Source: CAJQLB01 sp905479065 (GTDB lineage: Bacteria; Bacteroidota; Bacteroidia; Flavobacteriales; Flavobacteriaceae). From it: a stretch of DNA of 64,000 nt. Positions 26,301-35,077 of this stretch are shown in pieces. Position 1 is the stretch's first letter, and each line of letters starts with the position of its first letter. Both the position numbers and the translations under genes were made by a program. The DNA lies in contig OX044364.1 of the NCBI GenBank assembly GCA_943846735.1, positions 2,232,001-2,296,000 on the forward strand. Direction: 5' to 3'. The notes under the pieces are model-generated. The model worked only from the letters and a program-made list of their open reading frames with translations. It was not told the DNA's origin and searched no databases.

Positions 26301-27836
26301 CCACCTCACCATGATATTTATTCCATAGAAGATTTGTCGCAATTAATTTACGATATTAAATCTGCTAATCGTGAAGCTCGCGTAAATGTCAAATTAGTAT
26401 CAGAAATTGGTGTTGGAACAATTGCGGCAGGTGTCGCCAAGGCAAAAGCAGATGTTATTTTAATTTCAGGTTTTGACGGAGGGACCGGAGCATCTCCTTT
26501 AACCTCATTACGTCACGCAGGATTACCCTGGGAACTTGGAATCTCGGAGGCACAGCAAACCTTGGTTATGAATGATTTACGGAATCGTGTTGTTTTAGAA
26601 TGTGACGGGCAATTAAAAACAGGTCGTGATGTTGCCATAGCCTGCCTGTTGGGCGCAGAAGAATTTGGATTTGCAACAGCGCCACTCGTAGCATCAGGCT
26701 GCGTTTTGATGCGTGTTTGTCATTTAAATACTTGCCCTGTCGGGATTGCTACTCAAAATCCAGAGTTGCGAAAAAAATTTACAGGAAAGCCTGAGCATGT
26801 TGTAAACTACATGTATTTCGTCGCTCAAGAATTACGGGAAATTATGGCGAAACTCGGGTTTAGAACAATTAATGAAATGGTTGGTCAAGTTCAAAAGTTG
26901 AACAGAAATAAAGCAATCGAACATTATAAAACCTCGGGAGTAGATTTAACCCCAATTTTACATAAAGTAGAAGTGCCTCAAGAAGTTTCTTTATGCAACA
27001 CGTTGCCACAGCATCACAATTTAGAAAGGCATTTGGATTTTCAAATCATTAAAAAAGCCCATCAAGCTTTATTTAGAAGACAACGCACCAGATTAGATCT
27101 TAAAATAACCAATAGAGATAGGGCTGTAGGCGCAATTGTTAGCAATGAAATTTCAAAAATATACGGTGAACAGGGTCTTCCAAAAGACACCATTAATATT
27201 GACTTTAGAGGTTCGGCAGGACAAAGTTTTGGCGCATTCACAACACGCGGTGTTACTATGACGGTTCATGGCAATACAAATGACTATTTAGGTAAAGGAT
27301 TATCTGGAGGAATACTAAATATAAAAGTCCCATCCAGTAGCTCAATTGTGCCTGAAGACAATATTATTACGGGAAATGTGACCTTATATGGCGCAACTTC
27401 TGGAGAGGTTTATATTAACGGAAAGGCTGGGGAGCGTTTTTGTGTTAGAAATTCAGGAGCCAAAGCTGTCGTTGAAGGTATTGGGGACCATGGATGTGAA
27501 TATATGACAGGAGGCATTGCTGTTATTTTGGGTGAGGTTGGTCGTAATTTTGGTGCAGGAATGAGTGGTGGTATTGCTTATGTTTTGGATGAACAAAAAT
27601 CCTTTTTACAACAGTGTAATTCATCATCTTTAAACGTATTCTCTATTGAAACACAAGAGGATGAATCCCAATTAAAGGCATTAGTTGAGAATCACTTTTT
27701 GGCGACAAACAGTCCATTGGCAAAACGTCTATTAAGTAATTGGAAAATTTATTTACCAAAATTTAAAAAGGTACTACCCGAGGAATATCGAAAAGCCCTT
27801 ATAAGATTAAAACAAGAACAATTAGAAATAGCTTAA
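23337..27836 (+). CDS. gltB: Glutamate synthase large subunit
   Basis: The 1,499-residue protein makes two glutamates from glutamine and 2-oxoglutarate together with GltD. Domains in order: class II glutamine amidotransferase (nucleophile Cys17 in HDNCGAGFI, after removal of a short propeptide), a central domain, the FMN-binding synthase domain (about 850-1200, KPGEGGQLPGEKV and GFDGGTGASPL), the 3Fe-4S cluster ligands in SGCVLMRVCHLNTCPVG, and a C-terminal GXGXG beta-helix domain (about 1240-1450). The length is that of the bacterial alpha subunit. GltD follows after 4 bases. The unit faces the porin-PII-Amt operon across a shared intergenic region. Confidence 0.97.
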   Translation: MLKEQGLYLPEFEHDNCGAGFICSLHGKRSNDIIHKALEILVKLEHRGAVSSDGVTGDGAGILIDIPHKFFKIFCDFELPEIGEYAVSNVFLPKKENQRQYCKDILEHEIEKQGLKLLGWRDVPVNNKILGKVAQKTEPFIKQIFVGKSSDVQTEREFNLKLFAARKIAEHTIYSSKLSESTFFYIPSLSNKIIIFKGLLKPEHINEYYLDLFNSTLVTRLALVHQRFSTNTFPTWDLAQPFRYICHNGEINTLRGNVSRMFSREEILSCDKLGDDIKKIIPTILRGKSDSATLDMVVELLLISGRSLPEAMMMLVPEAWEKNPSMSDVKKAFYEYNSCLMEPWDGPASIPFTDGNFIGAVLDRNGLRPSRYTVTKNGNVIMSSETGVVDIKPENVEYHGRLEPGKMFLVDMNKGKIVNDEEIKESIAKKHPYRKWLSQNMVHLSDISAKKGPISYEEIDLKKREIVFGYTQEDKRTIIGPMAEFGKEPIGSMGSDTPIAILSEHPQLLYNYFKQLFAQVTNPPLDGIREELITDISLTLGSDVNLFQINENHCKKLKIQNPVISKHDLDKIRNFDSNPNFKIESISILYQVNRGLNELEKALEKLVFKASQAIDAGANIIILSDRYVDDQHAPIPALLACSYVNHALHKLKKRSKISLIIESAEPREVHHFALLFGFGASAVNPYIVNEIVQAQIEANNLNNLDYLSAIKNYNRGIGKGILKVMNKIGISTLNSYRGSQLFECIGIDTATVKKYFPNTPTRIQGIGLREIEQEIVKRHRKAFQINDTNIDIEIGGDYRWRRGQEKHMFNPITVAKLQESVRTNKASTYKEYSQLINNQSKSLMTIRGLFEFDQFDPIPLEEVEPWTEIVKRFKTGAMSYGSISKEAHENLAIAMNRIGGKSNSGEGGEDQERFYKNSQGDWKNSAIKQVASGRFGVTSNYLTNAKEIQIKIAQGAKPGEGGQLPGEKVNPEIAKTRNSTPYVGLISPPPHHDIYSIEDLSQLIYDIKSANREARVNVKLVSEIGVGTIAAGVAKAKADVILISGFDGGTGASPLTSLRHAGLPWELGISEAQQTLVMNDLRNRVVLECDGQLKTGRDVAIACLLGAEEFGFATAPLVASGCVLMRVCHLNTCPVGIATQNPELRKKFTGKPEHVVNYMYFVAQELREIMAKLGFRTINEMVGQVQKLNRNKAIEHYKTSGVDLTPILHKVEVPQEVSLCNTLPQHHNLERHLDFQIIKKAHQALFRRQRTRLDLKITNRDRAVGAIVSNEISKIYGEQGLPKDTINIDFRGSAGQSFGAFTTRGVTMTVHGNTNDYLGKGLSGGILNIKVPSSSSIVPEDNIITGNVTLYGATSGEVYINGKAGERFCVRNSGAKAVVEGIGDHGCEYMTGGIAVILGEVGRNFGAGMSGGIAYVLDEQKSFLQQCNSSSLNVFSIETQEDESQLKALVENHFLATNSPLAKRLLSNWKIYLPKFKKVLPEEYRKALIRLKQEQLEIA

Positions 27837-27840
27837 TGAT

Positions 27841-29307
27841 ATGGGAAAAATTACAGGTTTTTTAGAGTTTGAGCGAGAAAACGAAGGGTGTCAATCACCA
27901 AAAAAAAGAATTTTAAATTATGATGAATTTACGATTCCACTTGACAAAGAGGTGTTAAAAAATCAAGGAGCGCGATGTATGAATTGTGGAATACCATTTT
28001 GTCATAGTGGTTGTCCACTTGGTAATTTAATTCCAGATTTTAATGATATGGTATTTCAAGGGAAGTGGCAAGAAGCTGCTAAAATTTTGCATAGTACAAA
28101 TAATTTTCCAGAATTTACGGGAAGGTTATGTCCTGCTCCTTGTGAAGAGGCTTGTGTTTTAGGAATTAATGAAGACCCCGTATCTATTGAGAATATTGAG
28201 AAAAATATAATTGAAAAAGCTTTTGATAATGGTTGGGTTGTTCCTTGTCCACCAAATAAAAGAACTGAAAAATCAGTCGCTATAATTGGTTCTGGTCCAG
28301 CAGGGCTCGCTGCAGCACAACAACTAAATAAAGCAGGACATTCAGTTATTGTTTATGAGCGTGATCAAAAAGTAGGTGGTTTATTAAGATATGGTATTCC
28401 TGATTTTAAATTGGGAAAACATATTATTGATAGACGTTTAAATATTTTAGAGAAGGAAGGTATTATTTTTAAGACAGGAGCACACGTCGGTGTTAATATT
28501 GATGCAAGTACTCTCAAGGAAAAACATGACGCTATTATTATTTGTGGGGGCGCTTCTGTGAAACGAAGTATTCCAATTCCAGGCTCGGATTTAAACGGAG
28601 TGGTGCAAGCAATGGATTTTTTAAAGCGAAATAATGAATTTGTTGATGGCTTAAAAACTTTTGATGATATAATTTCAGCAAAAGATAAAAATGTCATTAT
28701 AATTGGAGGAGGAGATACTGGTTCTGATTGTGTTGGAACGTCCAATCGACACAATGCTAAATCAATAACAAATTTTGAAATTTTGAATAAGCCAACAGAA
28801 GGTCGTCCTGCGCATCAACCATGGCCTTATTGGCCAATGCGTTTAAAAACGACTTCATCCCATGAGGAAGGAGTGGAACGATTTTTTAGCACTTCTACGA
28901 AAGAATTTATTGGTGATTTAGAGGGAAATTTGGTAGGATTAAAGACCGTTGATGTTGAGTGGATATTACAGGATGGTGAGAGACCGCGATTACAAGAATT
29001 AGAAGGGACAGAAAAAGAATGGGACTGTGAATTGGCTCTATTGGCTCTTGGTTTTACAGGCTCTGAAAAAACGTTGGCAGATGCATTTGGATTAAAATTT
29101 GATTTTAGAAATAATATTCAGGCAAGTAACAAGGATTACAAAACTAATGTTCCGGGTGTTTTTGTTGCAGGTGATATGCGTCGTGGACAATCTTTAATAG
29201 TTTGGGCCATTTCTGAAGGGCGCCAGTCTGCTCACCATGTAGATAAGTATTTAATGGGAGATTCCTTTTTACCAACTAAAGATGATTACGATTTACCAAG
29301 ATTATAG
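27841..29307 (+). CDS. gltD: Glutamate synthase small subunit
   Basis: The 488-residue subunit passes electrons from NAD(P)H through FAD and iron-sulfur clusters to GltB. The N-terminus holds the cluster-binding cysteines CMNCGIPFCHSGCPLGN and CPAPCEEACV. An FAD-binding GSGPAGLAAAQQL motif lies near residue 150, a second nucleotide-binding site in IIGGGDTGSDCVG near residue 294, and the C-terminal FAD motif in NVPGVFVAGDMRRGQSL. The length is standard. It is co-transcribed with gltB. No convincing terminator follows in the 296 bases before ilvD. Confidence 0.97.
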   Translation: MGKITGFLEFERENEGCQSPKKRILNYDEFTIPLDKEVLKNQGARCMNCGIPFCHSGCPLGNLIPDFNDMVFQGKWQEAAKILHSTNNFPEFTGRLCPAPCEEACVLGINEDPVSIENIEKNIIEKAFDNGWVVPCPPNKRTEKSVAIIGSGPAGLAAAQQLNKAGHSVIVYERDQKVGGLLRYGIPDFKLGKHIIDRRLNILEKEGIIFKTGAHVGVNIDASTLKEKHDAIIICGGASVKRSIPIPGSDLNGVVQAMDFLKRNNEFVDGLKTFDDIISAKDKNVIIIGGGDTGSDCVGTSNRHNAKSITNFEILNKPTEGRPAHQPWPYWPMRLKTTSSHEEGVERFFSTSTKEFIGDLEGNLVGLKTVDVEWILQDGERPRLQELEGTEKEWDCELALLALGFTGSEKTLADAFGLKFDFRNNIQASNKDYKTNVPGVFVAGDMRRGQSLIVWAISEGRQSAHHVDKYLMGDSFLPTKDDYDLPRL

Positions 29308-29603
29308 ACGTTCAAAGACAAGTATATTCTAAAACGTGTGATATAAAGAATTTTACAGTGATTAAAAGAATGTTATCAGTTTAAAGCCGCTTTATACAGT
29401 CTAGAATTAGGTGTCTTTTTTTACACATTATTTTAAGAACTTGAACATCATATAATTATAAATATAAATTACTGATTATTAATAAGTTGAGTAATACTTA
29501 GCGTCAATGACTTTAGACCATTTACAAAGCACTTGTTACAACTAATAATTGAAACATATAATTTCGAGCTAACTAAGTTTTACTTAGGGATAAAAAAATC
29601 ATC
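29308..29603. other. gltD-ilvD intergenic region
   Basis: A candidate ilv promoter is TTG (29533-29535), 23 bases, then TAATTTCG (29559-29566), a one-base miss to TAnnTTTG. No Ile/Leu/Val-rich leader peptide with a start codon was found. AAAGACA (29315-29321) and TGTCTTT, just before a T run near 29413-29421, are complementary but about 90 bases apart. They could weakly terminate gltBD transcripts. Confidence 0.3.
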
Positions 29604-31283
29604 ATGAAGCCTCTAAATAAATACAGTAAAACAGTCACACAAGATCCAACGCAGCCAGCTGCTCAAGCCATGTTGCATGGTATCGGACTTACACGTCAAG
29701 ATTTTAAAAAGCCCCTTGTTGGAATAGCGAGCACAGGTTACGAAGGTAATCCATGCAATATGCATTTAAATGATTTGGCTAAGTATGTTAAGGAGGGGAC
29801 TTTAAAACAAGAGGTTATTGGGTTAATTTTTAATACGATAGGGGTGAGTGACGGTATTTCGATGGGAACACCTGGTATGCGCTATTCATTGCCATCACGA
29901 GACGTTATTGCCGATTCTATGGAGACGGTAGTTCAAGCGATGAGTTACGATGGTCTGGTAACTGTCGTGGGGTGTGATAAAAACATGCCAGGGGCACTTA
30001 TGGCTATGATCAGACTAAATCGACCATCAATCTTGGTTTATGGTGGAACTATTGATTCAGGATGTCATAATGGTAAAAAATTAGATGTCGTTTCGGCATT
30101 TGAGGCTTGGGGGAGTAAGGTCGCGGGTACTATGGACCAAGATGAATTTGAATGCATTGTTAAGAAAGCCATTCCAGGGGCAGGGGCATGTGGAGGAATG
30201 TATACTGCAAACACTATGGCTTCTGCCATAGAGGCTTTAGGAATGACCTTGCCTTATAATTCATCAAATCCAGCGACAGGCGATGCAAAAAAACATGAAG
30301 CAATAAAAGCTGGTGAGGCGATGCGTCTACTACTTGAAAAGGACATCAAGCCATCTGATATCATAACAAGAGAATCGCTGGAGAATGCCATTCGTTTAGT
30401 GACTATTCTAGGAGGCTCAACCAATGCTGTTTTACATTTTCTTGCCATAGCAAGAGCAGCGCAAATAGACTTTACATTGTCTGATTTTCAAAAAATCAGT
30501 GATAATACACCCTTTTTAGCAGACTTAAAGCCAAGCGGGAAATATCTCATGGAGGATGTTCATGAAGTTGGAGGGATTCCAGCGGTTATGAAATATTTGC
30601 TTAAAAAAGGTTTGCTCAATGGAGATTGTATGACAGTAACAGGAAAGACCTTGGCGGAAAACCTGTCAAATGTAGATGATTTAAAAAAAGGTCAGGAGGT
30701 TATCAAGTCAATTGAAAATCCAATAAAAATAACAGGTCATTTAAGAATGTTGTATGGTAACCTAGCGCCAGAAGGCAGTGTTGCTAAAATTACAGGAAAA
30801 GAGGGATTGAAGTACAGAGGAACTGCTAAGGTTTTTGAGGGGGAATATGAAGCGAATGATGGTATTCGCGATGGAAAAGTAAATAAAGGTGACGTAGTGG
30901 TTATACGCTATGAAGGTCCTAAGGGTGGCCCAGGTATGCCTGAAATGTTAAAACCAACAGCAGCTATAATGGGTGCAGGATTAGGTAACGATGTTGCGTT
31001 GATTACTGATGGTCGTTTTTCAGGAGGCACGCACGGTTTTGTAGTTGGACATATTACACCTGAGGCACAAGAAGGTGGCCCCATTGCCTTGATCAATGAT
31101 GGTGATGTCATAACGATAGATGCTGAAACCAATGCCATTACGCTTGAAATAAGTGAAGAAGAGTTATTAAAAAGAAAACATCAATGGGAAGCTCCTGAAT
31201 TAAAAGTTCAGAGAGGTGTCCTTTATAAATACGCAAAAACTGTTTCCTCGGCTTCAAAGGGGTGCGTAACCGATGAGTTTTAA
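29604..31283 (+). CDS. ilvD: Dihydroxy-acid dehydratase
   Basis: The third common enzyme of valine and isoleucine synthesis dehydrates dihydroxy acids to 2-oxo acids. The 559-residue protein has cluster-ligand cysteines in context: GNPCNMHL, VGCDKNMPG and GACGGMYTANTM, plus the C-terminal GRFSGGTHGFVVGHITPEA motif. The length is typical. It is the first gene of ilvDBNCA, with only 3 bases to ilvB. It needs an iron-sulfur cluster for activity. Confidence 0.97.
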   Translation: MKPLNKYSKTVTQDPTQPAAQAMLHGIGLTRQDFKKPLVGIASTGYEGNPCNMHLNDLAKYVKEGTLKQEVIGLIFNTIGVSDGISMGTPGMRYSLPSRDVIADSMETVVQAMSYDGLVTVVGCDKNMPGALMAMIRLNRPSILVYGGTIDSGCHNGKKLDVVSAFEAWGSKVAGTMDQDEFECIVKKAIPGAGACGGMYTANTMASAIEALGMTLPYNSSNPATGDAKKHEAIKAGEAMRLLLEKDIKPSDIITRESLENAIRLVTILGGSTNAVLHFLAIARAAQIDFTLSDFQKISDNTPFLADLKPSGKYLMEDVHEVGGIPAVMKYLLKKGLLNGDCMTVTGKTLAENLSNVDDLKKGQEVIKSIENPIKITGHLRMLYGNLAPEGSVAKITGKEGLKYRGTAKVFEGEYEANDGIRDGKVNKGDVVVIRYEGPKGGPGMPEMLKPTAAIMGAGLGNDVALITDGRFSGGTHGFVVGHITPEAQEGGPIALINDGDVITIDAETNAITLEISEEELLKRKHQWEAPELKVQRGVLYKYAKTVSSASKGCVTDEF

Positions 31284-31286
31284 ATC

Positions 31287-33029
31287 ATGATTATGGAAGA
31301 ATTACAAACAATGAAAAAAAAGCAATATTTAGAGCAGCCAAAAGAGCGTATTTCGGGAAGTGAAGCGATTGTACGTTGTTTATTGGCTGAGGGTGTTGAT
31401 ATGATTTACGGTTACCCAGGTGGGGCTATTATGCCTGTTTATGATGAGCTTTACAAGTACCAAAACGAAATTCATCACGTGTTAACAAGGCATGAACAAG
31501 GAGCGACCCACGCTGCTCAAGGATATGCCAGGATTTCGGGTAAAGTTGGAGTTGCCATGGCAACCTCTGGTCCTGGAGCAACTAATTTAATTACAGGAAT
31601 AGCAGACGCACAAATTGATTCAACCCCAATGGTTTGTATAACCGGTCAGGTCGCTTCGCATTTATTGGGTAGTGATGCTTTTCAAGAAACAGATATTGTT
31701 GGGATATCGACACCAGTTACAAAATGGAATCATCAAATTACAAATGCCGCAGAAATACCTGAAGTTATCGCCAAAGCTTTTTACATAGCCAGAAGTGGAA
31801 GACCTGGACCAGTGTTAATAGATATTACAAAAGATGCACAATTTGCAGAGTTCGATTTTCAATACAAAAAATGTGAAGGTGTAAGAAGTTATCTACCAGT
31901 GCCTAAAACAGACAAAGCATCACTTGATCAAGCAGCAGAGATAATCAACGGTGCTAAAAAACCAATGATTGTTTGGGGGCAAGGTGTGATTTTGGCTCAC
32001 GCTGAAGAGCAGCTTAAAGCCATGATAGAAAAAACGGGGATTCCCGCTGCTTGGACCATTTTAGGGGCATCAGCAATTTCAACTTCTCATCCATTAAATA
32101 TTGGTATGGTTGGAATGCATGGAAATTATGCTCCAAATGTTCTCACAAACGATTGTGATGTGTTGATTGCAATTGGGATGCGTTTTGATGATCGTGTAAC
32201 AGGGAAACTAGACGAATACGCAAAACAAGCAAAAATCATTCATTTTGAAATTGATCCTGCTGAGGTTGATAAAAATGTAAAGACAGATGTCGCTGTTTTA
32301 GGTGATGCCAAGGAAAGCCTGACCCAAATACTACCTCTTTTAGAAGTCAAAACTCACAAATCTTGGCATCAAAAGTTTAAAGATTTATATGCCATTGAAT
32401 TTGAAAAGGTTATAAAAAATGATTTACACCCAACAAAAGATGGTTTGACAATGGGTGAAGTTTTAAATGAGATTAATTCGAAAAGTGGTGGAAACGCTGC
32501 GATTGTTTCTGATGTTGGTCAACATCAGATGATTACTTGTCGTTACGCTGATTTCAATGTGAGTAAAAGCAATATTACCTCAGGGGGACTTGGGACTATG
32601 GGGTTTGCTTTACCTGCTGCAATTGGCGCAAAAATGGCTGCTCCAAATCGTGAAGTTATTGCGATCATCGGTGATGGAGGATATCAAATGACGATACAAG
32701 AATTAGGCACCATTTTTCAACAAAAAACAGCGGTAAAAATTGTTGTTTTGAACAATAATTTTTTAGGGATGGTGCGTCAATGGCAACAACTCTTTTTTGA
32801 TAAACGATATGCCTCTACTGAAATGACAAACCCTGATTTTGTTGCTATTGCTAAAGGATATCATATCCAAGCACGACGTGTCTCAGAGCGAGAGGAGTTA
32901 GGATCAGCAATTGAAGAAATGATGAAAAGTCAAGATGCATATTTTTTAGAAGTATGTGTGGAAAAAGAAGACAATGTGTTTCCGATGGTACCCTCAGGAG
33001 CATCAGTTTCAGATATTAGATTAGAATAA
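31287..33029 (+). CDS. ilvB: Acetolactate synthase large (catalytic) subunit
   Basis: The 580-residue thiamine-diphosphate enzyme condenses pyruvate with pyruvate or 2-oxobutyrate, the first committed step to Val/Leu/Ile. Motifs: YGYPGGAIMPVYD with the following HEQGATHAAQGYAR (catalytic Glu region), a central FAD-binding domain, and the GDGGYQMTIQEL to NNNFLGMVRQW segment that binds Mg and thiamine diphosphate. The N-terminus has about 20 extra residues (MIMEELQTMKKKQYLEQPKE) before the conserved core, so the true start could be the Met at position 3 or 9. IlvN follows after 2 bases. Confidence 0.96.
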   Translation: MIMEELQTMKKKQYLEQPKERISGSEAIVRCLLAEGVDMIYGYPGGAIMPVYDELYKYQNEIHHVLTRHEQGATHAAQGYARISGKVGVAMATSGPGATNLITGIADAQIDSTPMVCITGQVASHLLGSDAFQETDIVGISTPVTKWNHQITNAAEIPEVIAKAFYIARSGRPGPVLIDITKDAQFAEFDFQYKKCEGVRSYLPVPKTDKASLDQAAEIINGAKKPMIVWGQGVILAHAEEQLKAMIEKTGIPAAWTILGASAISTSHPLNIGMVGMHGNYAPNVLTNDCDVLIAIGMRFDDRVTGKLDEYAKQAKIIHFEIDPAEVDKNVKTDVAVLGDAKESLTQILPLLEVKTHKSWHQKFKDLYAIEFEKVIKNDLHPTKDGLTMGEVLNEINSKSGGNAAIVSDVGQHQMITCRYADFNVSKSNITSGGLGTMGFALPAAIGAKMAAPNREVIAIIGDGGYQMTIQELGTIFQQKTAVKIVVLNNNFLGMVRQWQQLFFDKRYASTEMTNPDFVAIAKGYHIQARRVSEREELGSAIEEMMKSQDAYFLEVCVEKEDNVFPMVPSGASVSDIRLE

Positions 33030-33031
33030 TT

Positions 33032-33559
33032 ATGGAAATAAAAGAACTATTTACAGTATCAATTTATACAGAAAATCACATAGGGTTGTTGAATAGAATT
33101 TCTGCGATTTTTCAAAGAAGACACATCAATATTGAAAGCTTAAATACATCAATATCTGAAATTGAAGGAGTTTCTCGATTTACAATTTTAGTGAAAATGA
33201 CCGAAAAAGAGGTTAAGAAAATTATTGGTCAAATAGAAAAGCAAGTAGAGGTAATTAAAGCCTTTTATCACACAGATGACGAGACGATTTATCAGGAGTC
33301 GTGCTTATTCAAAATAAAATCTGATTTGTTATTTGAGGAGCGGCAAATACAAAATATAATTAAAGATAGTAACGCAAGAATTGTAACTGTAAATAAAGCT
33401 TTTTTTGTTTTAGAAAAATCTGGACGAAGAAATGAAATTGAATTATTACATAGAGAACTTAGTGTTTTTGGAATTATGCAGTTTGTCCGCTCAGGAAGGA
33501 TTGCTGTGACAAAAGATGAAATGAAAATAACTGAAATGCTAGCTGCATTTAATAACTAA
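33032..33559 (+). CDS. ilvN: Acetolactate synthase small (regulatory) subunit
   Basis: The 175-residue protein has an N-terminal ACT domain (about 5-80; FTVSIYTENHIGLLNRISAIFQRRHINIESLN) and a C-terminal regulatory domain ending near FVRSGRIAVTKD. By family it binds valine and transmits feedback inhibition to IlvB. The position between ilvB and ilvC with 2- and 12-base gaps confirms the operon. Confidence 0.95.
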   Translation: MEIKELFTVSIYTENHIGLLNRISAIFQRRHINIESLNTSISEIEGVSRFTILVKMTEKEVKKIIGQIEKQVEVIKAFYHTDDETIYQESCLFKIKSDLLFEERQIQNIIKDSNARIVTVNKAFFVLEKSGRRNEIELLHRELSVFGIMQFVRSGRIAVTKDEMKITEMLAAFNN

Positions 33560-33571
33560 TAAACTACTAGA

Positions 33572-35074
33572 ATGGCAAATTATTTTAACACTCTATCACT
33601 AGGTCAAAAGTTAGACCAACTTTCGAAGTGTCGCTTTATGGAAACTTCGGAGTTTGAAGATGGTGTAAATGCTTTAAAAGGAAAAAAAATTGTAATAATT
33701 GGCTGTGGGGCCCAAGGTCTCAATCAAGGTCTCAACATGAGGGATTCCGGTTTGGATATTTCATATGCTCTAAGGCAAAAAGCAATTGATGAAGAGCGCC
33801 AATCTTTTAAAAACGCCAAATCTAATAATTTTACAATTGGCACATATCATGACTTAATACCATCTGCTGATTTAGTTCTTAACCTAACTCCAGATAAGCA
33901 ACATTCAAATGTTGTTTCGGATGTTATGCCTCTGATGAAAAAAGGGGCTACTTTATCGTACTCACACGGGTTTAATATTGTAGAAGAAGGAAAACATATA
34001 CGTGAAGATTTAACGGTCATCATGGTTGCTCCAAAGTGTCCAGGTACAGAAGTTCGAGAGGAATTTATGAGGGGGTTTGGTGTGCCTACATTGATTGCAG
34101 TTCACCCTGAAAATGATCCTGAAGGTAAGGGTTGGGACCAGGCAAAAGCATACGCTGCTGCTACTGGTGGTCATAAAGCAGGAGTTTTAGAGTCTTCTTT
34201 TGTTGCTGAAGTAAAAAGTGATTTGATGGGAGAACAAACCATTCTATGTGGAGTGTTACAAACAGCTTCTATCTTATTATTTGATAAAATGGTTGCTGAG
34301 GGTATTAATGGAGGCTATGCCGCTAAGTTAGTTCAATACGGTTGGGAAACCATTACGGAAGCTCTGAAACACGGTGGGATAACAACGATGATGGATCGAT
34401 TATCAAATCCAGCCAAAATTAAAGCTTTTGAGTTGTCTGAAGAGTTGAAAGACATCATGAAACCATTATACGAAAAGCATATGGATGATATCATGTCCGG
34501 ACATTTTTCGAAAACGATGATGGAGGATTGGGCAAATGACGATGTTAATTTATTGAAATGGAGAAAAGCAACAGGAGAAACAGCTTTTGAGAAAACTATT
34601 GTAACAAACCACTATATTTCAGAACAAGAATATTTTGACCATGGTCTTATCATGGTCGCTTTTGTGCGAGCAGGTGTAGAATTAGCCTTTGAGACAATGG
34701 TTAATTCAGGAATCATTGAGGAATCAGCCTATTATGAGTCCTTGCATGAACTGCCTCTAATTGCTAATACTGTTGCAAGAAAAAAATTATTTGAAATGAA
34801 CAGAATCATTTCAGACACAGCTGAATATGGTTGTTATTTATTTGACCATGCTTGTAAACCTTTGCTTGACGATTTTATGAAATCAATAGGAACAGATGTT
34901 ATTGGATCTTCTTATAAGGCCTCAAATTCTGTTGATAATCTTGAACTAATAAAGGTGAATGATGCTATTCGTAATCATCCTATTGAGGCTGTTGGAAAAC
35001 ATTTGCGGACTGCGATGACTGCGATGAAACGAATAAAATCAACATCAGAGGTCAATGGAATTTCTACTCACTAA
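33572..35074 (+). CDS. ilvC: Ketol-acid reductoisomerase, long (class II) form
   Basis: The 500-residue protein is the class II enzyme (about 490 residues, as in Escherichia coli) with a duplicated C-terminal domain, unlike the roughly 330-residue class I. The NADPH-binding site is IVIIGCGAQGLNQGLNMRDSG, followed by the phosphate-recognising loop ALRQKAIDEERQSF (Arg, Lys and Ser typical of NADPH use). Metal-binding acidic residues sit in SDLMGEQTILCG. It rearranges and reduces acetolactate. It lies within the ilv operon, 3 bases before ilvA. Confidence 0.96.
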   Translation: MANYFNTLSLGQKLDQLSKCRFMETSEFEDGVNALKGKKIVIIGCGAQGLNQGLNMRDSGLDISYALRQKAIDEERQSFKNAKSNNFTIGTYHDLIPSADLVLNLTPDKQHSNVVSDVMPLMKKGATLSYSHGFNIVEEGKHIREDLTVIMVAPKCPGTEVREEFMRGFGVPTLIAVHPENDPEGKGWDQAKAYAAATGGHKAGVLESSFVAEVKSDLMGEQTILCGVLQTASILLFDKMVAEGINGGYAAKLVQYGWETITEALKHGGITTMMDRLSNPAKIKAFELSEELKDIMKPLYEKHMDDIMSGHFSKTMMEDWANDDVNLLKWRKATGETAFEKTIVTNHYISEQEYFDHGLIMVAFVRAGVELAFETMVNSGIIEESAYYESLHELPLIANTVARKKLFEMNRIISDTAEYGCYLFDHACKPLLDDFMKSIGTDVIGSSYKASNSVDNLELIKVNDAIRNHPIEAVGKHLRTAMTAMKRIKSTSEVNGISTH

Positions 35075-35077
35075 TTT

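Noticed and set aside
29308..29603. Ile/Leu/Val leader peptide upstream of ilvD
   Set aside because: Short frames such as the one at 29507-29545 are not enriched in these codons, and the one stretch with Leu-Leu-Ile-Ile has no start codon. No terminator follows at a suitable distance.
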